From: Sympetrum striolatum
Taxonomy: Eukaryota > Arthropoda > Insecta > Odonata > Libellulidae
DNA length: 64,000 nucleotides
Direction of reading: 5' to 3'
Assembly: GCA_947579665.1 (NCBI GenBank)
Contig: OX388346.1
Location: 91,700,615 to 91,764,614 of the forward strand
The position numbers were made by a program, and so were the translations under genes. Under the pieces are notes generated by a model, which was not told the origin of the DNA, ran no database searches, and was given only the letters and a program-made list of their open reading frames with translations. Below, one piece after another: positions 11,059 through 23,290 of this stretch (the stretch's first letter is position 1; the number at the start of each line of letters is the position of its first letter).

Positions 11059-14000
11059 AATCATTATTCGATTTCCTATTTAACATTTCATTCCAAATTT
11101 TCCAATTTCAAGAACATCAATTCGTCATATAGAGTATTTTCTTATTTATTCTTATCTTTTTGTTTCCCTAATGGTTTACTATGGCTCATTTATGAATTCA
11201 TTATAATGTATAAATGCAAAATGCTCTGTTTGGGCGATGAAAATCAGAGCGTGAGAAGTCGTTTCCGGCCTGATATTCGTATGAAAAATGATGATTGACG
11301 GGAGTGACCCAGTTAGGGTGGCCCCCCTCACGCTGTGAGGGGTGAATCCGTCCTCTCATTTGTTGATGTTTAGGGATGAAAACAATCCCCTGCTTTAAGG
11401 TGTGCGACCGCCCTTCACGGTGGACATCGGCCCCTTGGAATGGATATTTTTTTCATCAGATTATTTTATCACGCAACTTTCTTTTATTTTCGAGACCCCC
11501 TTGGATTCTCTCTCTTTATCTAACGGAAGATCAGCTTATATTTAAACCACACCGTTTATTTCCATGTTTCGCTGTCTTTCGAGTCGACCAATATTTCGAA
11601 AGACGTCACATTCAGAACTCTTGTTAGAAAACTATCAATTTAGAATATATAAATGGAAAGTCTGCTTAGGAAGGTTTCTTTTAAGCAAGTGAATATCTTC
11701 TTTCAGTTCTTAGAATTTGTGAATCTGGTGCTGCGATGAATATTTATTTGATACTCGTAATTTTCTATCAATTATTTCTCTTCGTCGATTGGAAAGTGAT
11801 AGTGTCGGTTTGCAGTGTTTTGGAAAATTACGTGTTACTCGAGCAAAAATAATTCATTAGTCTTACCCTGTACTGAAATCGTTGATTCCAGGTTAGGTAG
11901 TGGGCAGCTTGTTTTCCTCAATAATGTTTTATTTTCTTGAACAGAAATGATTCAGTTAATATCAGGGGAGGAAGTGCGGAAATACTTAACAATGCGGAGG
12001 GAGTGATTTTAAACGATTTTCTTTTAACTCTCCTTGAACTAACAAATATATCAGTGCCTTAATACTCTCTAAATAGTATTTTAAAAGCATTTGACACAAA
12101 AAATAATAAATGCATTCCAGGAAGGGCTTCACTGTTAGTTCATGCCCTTGGTCTTTTGCCAAATCATTAAGGTAGGGTAATTACCCTTTCTAGATCCACC
12201 AATAGAACCCCGGAAATATTTATGCTAAACAAAGAGCCGTTCTAGTAACTTCTCTCATTCAGTCATTCTCATTTCTTGATTCCTCTGTAAGGTTAAAGAG
12301 ATACAAATTTAAGAATTTCTACATATTGATCGTGGCTAGGCTATATTTCTCAAAAGGATACCAGGAGAACGAAGTCAAATCTCTACCTTTTGCTTTTTCG
12401 TTTCTGGGAATGCCCTGGGGTCTTCTGTCCTTCCACGTACGCAAATCCTCAGTTCTCTTTCTATGCCATTAATTAATCTTTCCACCTCTTGTTGGACCTA
12501 CCTGTGGTTAACTATTCAACCGCTTATTGCCTTCACTTTTGTTTTGGTTCCCATTAAGTTCATTCCTCTTCGATATCTCTCCCCTATTACTATGGCACGT
12601 TAAATCCGCGATTTGATGTTGTTTGTTTAATGGCGAAATGGCCTTGCAGGTTACGTACCGTGGGAATCAGTTCAGAACGAATTTCGCCCGCGTAATTCGG
12701 ATTATCTTTTCAATAACTTGATCTCATCTCCTGGGCAGTGGACGCATGAATTCGGAAGCCACCGCATCATCGCTTAATCCTCGGCAGGCACTCTCTCCGC
12801 TTCGATATATCGATAATTGTTGTTTCGAATGTCGAAATCCGAACGGCATATTGGAGGGATATGATTGGTGGGGCCGTCTATTAATTCGCCGAATCCGAAG
12901 AGCGGATGGAGGAATGAAGGCAGCGCTGTATATTTAAGGGCGGAAATTCAATTTCCTGCTGCTTTGATTAACACTTGCCGTTGAAAACTTTCGACTACTT
13001 TGGTTGCTTTGTTACCGAAACCGATGGAAAAGTTACGGAATCGGAGTTTGTGTTCGGTCGAACCCGAGACGCCGAGAAGAAAGGCCATTATTGATGTCGT
13101 GTCTGGAAAATGTGGAGCTATTGCGCTAAATTCAGGGACTATTCTTTGTGTCTCTCTGCGTTTCCTTTCATATCTCAACGTTAAAATGCAAGGTCTTTCC
13201 AGTTTAAATTATGCTCACAATGTTTACTCATTTGAAGTCATCGATTATATTTCCTTTAAACTAGGGATGTCCAGCATATTGTCCGATTATTTTTTGTAAA
13301 TTCATCTCCATTTAAAAACTTGGAATGGAATTTCAGGTACTAGGATTTCCATTTCTGAAGCTTTTGCTTTTTGAATTATGTGAGTGTACGAGCGGAAGTG
13401 ACCTTTGGCTTCGTAATTAGGATGTATGTTTTTATGTGCAGCATTTTTTATCCGAATTTCCTCCATAAGAAGTTTTGTTTTGATGATTCCATTTACCTAT
13501 TTTTTATTACATAGTACAAACAATCTTAAAAGGATGGAGGTATTAAAAAACAGAAATTTATGTTTCTAATTTTATGTCAATTTTTTATAAGAATTATACG
13601 TCTCAATTAAATTAATTACAAGTTTATTGGGTAAAAACTGGGTAATATTGATTATAATATTAAAAGTATTCATCCATAGATTAAATCGGTAGTTATAGAT
13701 GAAATAGTTCAAATAAGTTATGATTTAAAAAACGAATTTTACGTTACCACAGAGTTATTTTTGTTTAAAATAACGTTTGTTTTGATCCAATCAATTTTTG
13801 CGACCTGAACTACTTCTCTTCATGTGACTGAATGGTTCATTAATTGTGACTTTTGTTGAATCACTCCTCTGTGCCTCAAAGGCAATACACCTCAACCTTG
13901 TTGTATGCCTCCATAAAAGTCCTGTATCTTGATGAAGACTATCGAAAATTCCTTCTGTGAAATCATGTTTATCATCAAACCTTGAATGCTCAGCCGCACA

Positions 14001-15069
14001 AAAATGCATCGAACCCCCAGTGAAAGCGTTTGAAGCAGTGGTGCAATTAAGGGAGGGCAAAAGGGCATAAACATGTAAAGTCAGACTGCTTTAATAGAAT
14101 TAAGATATCAACTTTTATTGGACTTAAATAAGTGCGTACGAGTTGTTTTCTGCTCCATTTCCTTGTTCCGTGTCTCAATTAATTTACATTCATATTTCTC
14201 CAAAAAATATCTGAAGTCCAGTCTTCATGAGCAGCCTTTGACGACATCTACGTATTTTCAGCATGGATAATGCGTTCAGTTTGTAAATGGTATTTTTTTG
14301 TATTTTAGCGTTAAAATTTTCATTCTGTTGCTTCAAGTTCTTTCTGCTCCGTATCCATCAGAAAAAAGCGATTGAAATAGGGATTTTTGTATCAGTAAAT
14401 GAGTTTCACAGATTTGATAGCTTGATCACTTACTTTCAGATTCAGGGACTATAGGGTCGTGGGGATCGCTCCAGGAAATTATTTAGCCATCTTTCGCTGG
14501 GTTTACAGAAGGATCTGAATTTCTATTCCAGTAAAGATCAATTGTCAATTGTTCAATGGTAACCCCGTCGATATAGAGTGATAGTTTACGCTCCAAAAAT
14601 GAAGTAAATCGTGTAAATTTTCTAGGTTTCTCCAGTGTCATCTCTAATTTCAAAGAAATCTGTTATTTGAGTTCGCTTTAATGAATTATTTTTCATGATT
14701 TAGTTGTCTATTTTAAAACTGAGCCACGAATAATTAGATCCTTCAATCATTAGGAACTATGAACTATTTAAGCTTTTATTGTAGTATTTATTAATGAAGA
14801 GAAATTTTGATTAAAACATTTTAATGTTAACACAATTAATGCACGTATCATTTTTTATTTAATTAAAACTAATTTGTATTGTATTTTTTCTACATAACGA
14901 ATTCACTTCCTCGATGTACCATTGAGTAAACAAAATGTTGAAAGTGTTAGAGTAATCTACAATTCTACAATATCTATGAAATATGAAGAGAAACTTTTTA
15001 ACGGAATTTTCGGTACGTCACTGTAGGATTCGTCTAGGGAGACACTCTCATACAAATCTGTTTTACTTC
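11059..15069. other. non-coding stretch with minor hairpin
   Basis: Mostly AT-rich DNA without genes. A perfect 8-bp hairpin, CCCCTCAC/GTGAGGGG with a 3-base loop, lies at 11324-11342. A somewhat GC-richer patch occurs at 12740-13100, with short frames on both strands and no domain. Nothing else was recognised. Confidence 0.4.
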
Positions 15070-15560
15070 ACTTAAACTATAAATAAAGGTCCATTATACA
15101 TATATAGGCACATATCGCTTATTCTCCTTCCAAATTACGAATGGAATTCGCCGTTCCCTTTGTACACGGAGGATCGCCTTTAGCATCAGTTAGTGAATGA
15201 ACGCGTAGTATCGCCTACTATTTGTCATTTTCGCTCGTTTTGTGTGGGGCGAAATTTCGCGGAGAGCGATGCTTTATCACGTGCACGTTTCACGGTCAAT
15301 GCCAGCGTATCACTGCGAGCGGGGTAAAGGGGTAGCGGCCATCGTAGCCCGCTTGGCAGCGCTCCAAGCGAGTGAAAGTGAATCCGCGCATGCGCACTGG
15401 GTACGCACGGCCGCTACTACGCGTGGGGTCTCTCCCCTCCCTCATTCAATATTGACGCGATGACGTCGCTCGGATTCGAGTTAGCAACTCTTTCCCGCTT
15501 TGCGTGTGAACATTAGAAATTCGTGCCGGAGGATGCTTCCAACGCGCAAAATCCCTCACG
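15070..15560 (+). promoter_or_regulatory. CpG-rich island with promoter-like motifs, candidate internal Tet promoter
   Basis: A CpG-rich island inside the long intron. It holds a TATA-box match TATAAATA (15078-15085), an initiator-like TCAGTT (15186-15191), an E-box CACGTG (15278-15283), a perfect palindromic NRF1-type site GCGCATGCGC (15386-15395) and a CRE-like TGACGTCG (15461-15468). Tet genes are known to use downstream promoters for isoforms lacking the CXXC exon, so the position, 6.5 kb beyond that exon, is suggestive. No convincing coding start or strong donor is seen downstream, so function is inferred. Confidence 0.35.
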
Positions 15561-18500
15561 ACATTAAAGAGATGCGATTCATGTCCGTTTGTTTCATTTC
15601 GCGGTGTGTTTTGATCTCATTTAATTCCGAGTTTATACTGTGGTTACGTTATGTAATCGTGGTTTTCAGTGTTTTCACGAATCGTACCTTAGTTACTCTC
15701 CTCCAGGGGTTTTATCATCGCAAATATTCACGCATAGTTTAAATTTCGTGGTGGAAAAAACGCTGAAACATTTTTACATTATATTTACATATTCTAATAA
15801 AACGAAGGCCCTAGTCGTCGTAGTAAATAACCAGACTAACGAGACGATTTTTGAATCCGAGTTCATGCGTTTTCCTATAATATGCACTGACAATTTAGGC
15901 CCGTATAGAATTGTCAAATAAACAGAGTACGCACTGTATATTTTAAATCATTTATGTCTTTGAGTAATTATTCAGAAGTTATTTAGAAGTTCGCTTGATA
16001 AAAACACGCTTGGAACTAATCTATGAATTTGCTAAATAAAACAACTATGACGTAATTTTCTCCGAGAGGAATGATAAAGTCTCGTTTATTCCCTGAAATA
16101 ATCTGCGGAAGATCCATTTCCACGGCTAATCTTAACTTGCGTTGCTCAGATGCGGAGAAAATAAGTCGCAGCCATTTTCAGGGATCGTTAAGACTTTGGA
16201 CCCCCGAAATCCCTGTCCGCGTCGTCCAAAGTTTCTCCGAAAGAGTTGTGGAAGCTGCGCCGAATATCGATTGCCCCTTTCGATTTCCTCACTGCGCTCC
16301 GACGTTTCTTTTTATCGATTCGCGCGCATTGCAGGAGCAGTGCTCCTTTCATGAGCACGGCCTCACTCCTTTGAGCAGCTGACACACTTTTAAGAGGGAA
16401 TCATATCCTTCATTATCCGCAAAGAGGAGAAAATGACGAAAACGACTTGCGGGGAGAAAAATACTTCCGTCGATTCCCCACGTCCTTGCGTAAAATGTAC
16501 ACCAAAGGATTTATCCTAGACACTTTTTATCTGTTTATTTACTTTAATCTCGGGTGTTTGGCGTAATAAGTTTTCAGAAACAATATTTACTTAAAGTTGC
16601 TATCGCTGCCGAAAACTTCGTGTTGTTATTCCATTAAATTCTTGAAGAGCACCGCGTTATATTCCCGAGTTCTTTGACCTCTCCCTATTATTTAAGATTT
16701 GTAATGCATTCGATATTATCTCTGTCGTGGGCTGGAGTTATTAGTTGAGATTTTTTCATGATTTTATTTTTTTGCGAGTATGAAGTAGGCTGTGGAAATT
16801 TCCGTCGAGAAGTTTCGTTGAATGTTATTCAGCTTCGTAAATCTCACTCAGTATTACGAGTAATGACGTTGCTATTGCAGCTTAATAGCATTGAAGCGTC
16901 CCAGTGAGTGAAAGTACAAATTGTAGATTAGATTCTGAATTCGAGTTTAATTGAAGTAAAAATTAATAGGCGCAATTTAATTTTGAAATGGAAATTTCTC
17001 GGTACACATCGATTTTGATTTTAGCGTTACCACCTAAAATTCGTCTTTAAACGTTTTATTATTACAGGAAAACTTCAAGGTAAGCTAGTAAACAATATAG
17101 CAAATGTAGTATAAGCTTTATTTCACCTAACACGCAATTTAGTGGATTTTATTAGCTATATGAGGACATCACAACAGTTACGAAATTAATGGCTCCACTT
17201 GAATTTACGTCTGTTAATTTATTATTCTCAAGTCACTGTGTGCGAATATCTCGAATAACTTTCAGCTTTCATAATGTTTTATGAACAACTAGCATTCGAA
17301 CTTGTGAAAGTTGAAACATCGTTTTCTTGCCTTCAGAAGTATTTTCCATCGGCTTGCTTCTCTTCCAAGTTCTTTTAAAATCTCGAAGGAATGAACAAAT
17401 GGTAAATCCTAAAATTAAAAATACTCAGAAGAAAATCACTTGGAGGCTTAATTTTGGTATTTACCTTTGAGGTCTTCATATGAGCTTAGGTTCTTCCTGG
17501 TGTTCACACTCTCCTCTTGACTTAACATTCTTACTTCAATGTATTCCACCAGTGGGCCTCTAGTTGATGATAAGAAATTTGATTGCATTGCAATATATTT
17601 ACTATTTTCATTCCATTATCTTTATATTTATTTGTGTTTTCCATTTCCTGAAACAAAAATTTTAAAAACAAGCTGGAAAACCTGCTTAAACCGGAAAATT
17701 ATCTCGATCCCTTGGATTTCCGCCTTTAACAGGTTTTATCGTATTTCCAGAAAGTGTAGCTTTTGCGGGGGTGCAATTAAAGGCGTTTTCCCCGCGCGAT
17801 TCCCATCGCTTTCGCTGTGTCGCAAATTGCGAACGTTGTCGGAGGCCTCTCACTCGGCCGAGGAAATTGCTGAGGATGTCACCGAGGAAGTGCACCAAAC
17901 GGCAGTCCTTTCCGGAGGTGATTATCGGATGCGGTCTCCAGCATTCCCCTGTCACGCCCGTGAATCCAGCGACTCGCCTAATCCAGACTACCCTTTCGCC
18001 ATCTCTAGATACATAATTCATTTAGTTTTACGGAGGGGTGCTGTTACCCTTCTCGGCTCTTTCTAGAAAAATGAGTCATCCTCGGTTGCAGCATCGCAGA
18101 GGAAATTAAAGCGTTGCTTCGTTTTCTCCTCCTGATTTATGCATCCCAATGGATGGAGCGCAAAATCCTAAGTTGGTTCGTAGCTCCCAAGTTGGTTCGG
18201 AGTTTAAGAGGTTTGAAAATAGCTTTGATCATTGCTAACAAGCGACGGTCGCACTGCGTGACCGAGCGCCGTTTGTTCCGCAAGGCGTTGTTTCCGGACC
18301 AAGCGCAATATCGATCTTCTCGATAAAAACTGATATCGATCGAGATCTCGTAATGGCGACATCTTTTCGATTCACGCTCAGCTATTAATCGCCGTTGTGA
18401 GTCACTCGAGGAATCAGAGAAACCCCGTAAAAAGCCTAGGCATAAAGATAACTCCTTATACTTCCAGCAGAAAGTGGATCGTAATCGTTGGGATGTAGCG

Positions 18501-20059
18501 ACTCATACAAGGGCTTTATGCCCTCTTCATGGAGTGTGGAATCTCCGATAAATTCTCTTCCTTAGCTGCGGAGATCTGAACCGAGAACATATTACTGCTC
18601 CTCTTTTGCGAGTAATGATTGTTTGTTTTTCAGTGTAATCGGAAGTTTAAGTGAAACCTCCTTTTCAGTTCACGACTGTGGAAAGAGTCTTTCGTAGACA
18701 TCTTCGGGCACCATTTCATCAAGAAATATATCAACCCAGTTTAAAAATGGCAATTACCGTAATAATTTGAGAATTTTATTTATAAAAATATGAATACTCG
18801 CGTTTTTATTGCAAATTAAATTTATTTGAGGTATTTTTAAGTTCCTTTGCGTTTTTAATACATTTTATGAAGAATGTACTTACTTAATATATTCATTACC
18901 ATCCCCTTTACTTAAAGCAGTATTTACTGCATTTATTTATTTTTATGAAGTACTGATAGCCAAGACTTCTCTAATATGAATAAATTTAATTAATTTTCTA
19001 TTTTTCAGTCGTGTCTACGTATTACTTTCGTGCATTTTATGCTTCTCTGTTTGAATTCAGGACGTAAAAAATGTTTTTTTATTGCTGATGTTTGTAGGTT
19101 CATTTACTTTTGGAATAAGATTCACTCTCTAAGAAAAGAGCTTTTGTTTGGCATAATGGTATATTTTTTATACTTTTATAATTCATTGATAGTATTATTT
19201 GGTGGAATTATCGCTAAACCTTGAATTTTCGTCGTTTTGTTAAAGTAATCTATAAGCTGTGATAAGATAAAAGATGAAGAATAAGTTCTTAGTTAAAATT
19301 GAAACTTTCATAGTTATTCATCTCAAAGAACATCGTAATTCCTTTTCATATTTGGTTTACTAAATATTTCTGTTTACTTTTTCATTCCTCATTTTAATTT
19401 TTCTTCTGTGTGTTCTGAAACTACCCTTGGTAATTGTTTGAATGCACTTAGACTTACCTTTGCTTTATTGTTGAACAGTTTCCCATATCGGGTTAATCGT
19501 GATTGAAAATTGTCGTTCGGAGGAGTTACTCTCAGTTAAGTGATGTTCTCAGAAAGAGATTAATCTCAGGTATTTCCTTACGGAGGCCTAAATATTTATA
19601 ACGGCTCCATCCTTTGGAAACGTAAGGATGTGACGTTATATTCAAATGTAAATTATTTTATTACCATTTTCAGTTGTGTTCTTATCAACACTACCAACCC
19701 TTCGTTTTTATCGGAAGTTTAGATCAAAAGATTCTAATCCCTATTTATCTGAGATAGGGCGACCAATAGCATCGATAAAATTTAGTTATGAAGTGTAACG
19801 TTATACTAATTAATTCTGATGTTTAAATTTAATTTAGTCGAAAATCAAATTCCTCAAATTTTCTTTTTTCCCTCATAGTATAAATAATATGGTATTTGCT
19901 TTCTTTGAAATTCTCGACTGCTTTCCTCTCCAAGGCCCCGTGGATAATAGCTTTCTTCGCTCATATTCATTGGTTGTTTCATTGTTTGTTCTTCGTTGCC
20001 AAGCGCTCATAGATGCAGCGAACCGCTCAGCATCTTGGGTCGAAATCACGATCGGCAAT
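15561..20059. other. non-coding stretch with scattered GC-richer patches
   Basis: AT-rich intron-like DNA. GC-richer patches occur around 16070-16390, 17690-18060 and 18160-18350. Open frames there (up to 175 codons at 17539-18066) have no recognisable domain, and several frames are open on both strands, so they are not called. No mobile element was recognised. Confidence 0.4.
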
Positions 20060-20480
20060 GTGGTAAGGAGGCGTAAATCCTAAAATGGCTCCATCGCGGA
20101 GATGTTTTGGGCCTTTCCTCTTTAACTCCGGTTGCTCATTCAGCACTCGGCGTTCGATCGGCTGCCCCCGGCCAATGAGGCGACCCCACGCACACACCAC
20201 ACCCTCGCTCAACGCACAAGGCACGCGTGGTCAGGGCTCAACGCACGCCTTCGGCCGGAAACTCACGCGGAAGTGCGTGCCTCCTCAAACAGAGGCTCCT
20301 CGAACTTAGGAATACTGGCCTCCGAGTCCAATCGATATTTCTTGGCGTAGCGAGGCGTTGGATTAATGCTGAAAAAATGGCGGAAGGGGAAGGGGGAGGC
20401 TGCAGGGACGGGTTTTAAAAAGTGTTAGCATCTGCCGTTTTCATTAGCGTTAGGATTCGCCCTGGAAGAGCCAACTCATC
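20060..20480 (+). promoter_or_regulatory. CpG-rich island with CCAAT and YY1-like motifs
   Basis: A CpG-rich block with a CCAAT motif at 20172-20176 and AAAATGGCGG at 20374-20383, the latter resembling the YY1/Pho-type site common near transcription starts. It is surrounded by AT-rich DNA. Short frames on both strands show no domain. The call rests on composition and motifs only. Confidence 0.3.
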
Positions 20481-22934
20481 GGGGATTTTCTCCCACAGCC
20501 TGCGCTCGACTTAACTCCACACTAATTACATTTATTAAAAATAACTGTCGAGTTTAGAGCGCTATCTCTTGCTATAATTACGCGAAGCTATGACTCATTT
20601 CTCTGTTTAAGTTGGTATTGTAAGCAGTCAAATTGTAGTTCTGCCATGGACCATAGAAATACCTTAAAACCTAGGGTTTGTTGGTAAATTTTCAATGGTC
20701 ATCAAAATGAAATACATATTAAATACTTTCGAGATAATTCGCCATAAATTAATTCAATGGAAATGAGTATTACTCAAAAAGTAATTGCTGTAATTATTTG
20801 AGGGATTATTTGTTGTCATCTTATACGAAAATTTCCGTGTTGCTCGTTCGTGATTTTACTATCGAAATGTTTTCATTCCTTGCGTTGCCTCGAAATGGGA
20901 TGGACGCGACATCTTCTTTGCTAATTTAAAATGGAGTCGTAGTCCTGAAATAAATCGATACTTTCGGTACGAAAAAATATTCTTCAAAAAAAAGGCGTAC
21001 TTTCTTTTTAAATTTCCCCAAATAGAGGTAAGGTTGTTCGAGACGTAATTATTTTCTCTTTAACTTATATAAGTGCGTATTTTTTAATTACTGTAGGCTT
21101 ATTGTTTACTTCATATCTAGCTCGTGCTATTTACTTGAAATAATTGATTCTAAGTTTGTGTATCACGTGTGTGGACATTTCGTTTTCATTACTGGGGATC
21201 ACATCAATCTCTCGCCTGTTTACGCCATGTTCCAATCGCTTGCGACACTTACCTCACATTGGACCACAGCTCGCTTCGAAATTTGACAGCGAAGACGCAA
21301 CGTCGGATGGAGCAGCGTTGCCCGATTGCCATGCTCAGTGGCAGCGGGGCTTCCGACTCTCCATTTGGAAATTTGAAGACAACCGCTGTTTTATAAACGT
21401 AATACATTTTTACTACGACTGACCATTTATCCTCTTTTGTGCGTGCTTTTAATTTTTTAAATTACCTCAAAACTATTTTAGTTTTTCATACCATGCCTCT
21501 AAGCATAATATTTATGGACGAAAACGAAGCGATGCCGATTCCATCACTTATATTCGATTACAAATTAAATTTAATGCGAATATCCACATTACTTGATATT
21601 TTCGCAAATACCCTGTTCATTTTTCCATCTCTGTTCACTCTTACTGTTTTGGAAAGCTCAGTTACCATCAATAATGGCCTAACTGTTATTTTCCTCATCT
21701 CAATGTATTTATTTAATTTAGATTTACAAAAGCCAATTTAGTGGATCACCTTTGCTAGTAATTATTTATCTTTTCAAATCCAAGAATGGTCAATGTTACT
21801 GAGAGTAACTTTTAATTGTTATAGAAAGTTTAGATATCAAATGGACGAATTTCTAGTTAATGTAGGGAGGAATTGAATAAATAATGAAAGTAAAAATCTG
21901 AGAGTAATGAACTATTTTGAAAGTGGAATTTTTGATTGACCGAAACATATCGCAAGATGCTTGACTACAAGGAGACATCACTTGTAAACATCGTGTACCG
22001 ACTGCCGTAATTGTGAAATAATTTCATGTAACTACTATCTCTTATTGAAACTATGATTCAATCTTGTAAATACCAATAATTATGCTATCTGTAATAATTA
22101 TACTGTAATTCACGAACGTATAGAATAGCGAGGGATAATCTTGCTGTAAACATAACATTGTTTAATTATTAATCGTTGTTTGAGCAAATAATATACTAAA
22201 TACTTTAGCGATGATCTAAAGAACTATAATTAACGGAAATAACTAATAACTTGTATATTTTACTAACTTAGTTATTTTTTGTGTATCTTTTCCATCGTAT
22301 AAGTGATTTTTCTGTGTTTTAGAATCCGATAGTACATACATAGGTTGCGCTTCCTTTCACAACTGCTTATCACCAAACTTTGGATACTTCATTCCTCGGC
22401 AGTCGTTACTGCGACGAGCGTGCGAGAGGAAGCTGTAGGAGAACTTCGAATAAGTACAAAATTGATGAGAGAACGCACGTATAGAAAGATATCAGAAACC
22501 AGTGAACGGGAGAAGTTGGCAACTGCGCGTTGAAATAAAGTCTCTGATTGGACCCTTCCTACACTTCCTGCTTAACTGTCGACTGGCAACTGAGGAAAAC
22601 TGGAGTGTAATTTCGTTTTATTTTGGCCCTATTTCGGGAATTAGTGGTGGAAGCTTCGAATATATTTTTATATATCCCCACAGCGTCTCTTCGAGGACTA
22701 TATTGACCATCCATACACCGGTTCTCTCACGAGGCGATTTTCGCAAACGGTGATAACGTCGAAAGATATTTAGATGTTAACGATATGGATCATAAGTGAA
22801 CCAACGCCTAAGGAATTAGAATGTATCATTGTATCGGAAACACTGCCTCTAGTGAGCTGCTTTTGAAGTAAAAAATTCTTAACTTGAAAGACGGCGCCTT
22901 AAGATTAGGCACTCCGCGGAACACGTCTCATTGC
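20481..22934. other. AT-rich non-coding stretch
   Basis: No gene, RNA or transposon end was recognised. A slightly GC-richer patch lies at 21220-21400. Confidence 0.4.
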
Positions 22935-22992
22935 GTGCAAGACTTTCTTATCCCCAAACTCTTTGAGTTTGGGGATAAAGAAAGTCTTGCAC
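22935..22992. repeat. near-perfect hairpin abutting hAT copy 2
   Basis: Arms 22935-22961 and 22965-22992 pair along 27 bases with one single-base bulge around a 3-base loop; the left arm begins GTGCAAGACTTTCTTATCC. Outside it, CCGCGGAAC on the left is mirrored by GTTCCGCGG on the right, so the symmetry continues with unequal spacers. It replaces the left terminus seen in hAT copy 1. Confidence 0.8.
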
Positions 22993-23290
22993 TATGTTCC
23001 GCGGAACACCGGTATTCCGCTGAACCTAAATATGTGTTCCGCGACAATTTGGAGTGTCAATGGAGAATTGGAGAATAAAAGTCATAAATTGCTTTATTTA
23101 TTCATATTTTAAGTTTTTATTACAATATTATAGTTTTATATTTAAAAATAATTACGAAATAAAAAAATTGTTGTAATTAAATGATTTTTTTAATATGACA
23201 AGTAGAATTACCTAGCCTAAATATAAGCTTAGTGTTCCGTTAAATTCCCAGGTTTGCAAAGTGTTCCATTACAGAAAAAGTTTGGGAAAC
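22991..23290. mobile_element. hAT-type MITE, copy 2 (left end rearranged)
   Basis: About 300 bp align closely with the element at 10734-11050, from the palindromic GTTCCGCGGAAC segment to AGTTTGGGAAA at the right. Small indels and substitutions separate the copies. The left terminal repeat is absent and replaced by the hairpin at 22935-22992, so no target duplication can be read. Confidence 0.75.

Noticed and set aside
13917..13960. TTGATGAAGACTATCGAAAA, considered as a hammerhead core
   Set aside because: The middle segment cannot form a stem II and no flanking stems were found; it is likely chance.
13791..14060. Minus-strand frame with an AEHSRFDDKH stretch, considered as a Penelope GIY-YIG endonuclease remnant
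   Set aside because: The resemblance to the AEH...H pattern is weak and no other catalytic residues or neighbouring element parts were found. A profile search would decide.
17539..18066. 175-codon open frame on the + strand
   Set aside because: It has no domain or signal pattern, and a second long frame is open on the other strand over the same GC-richer patch.
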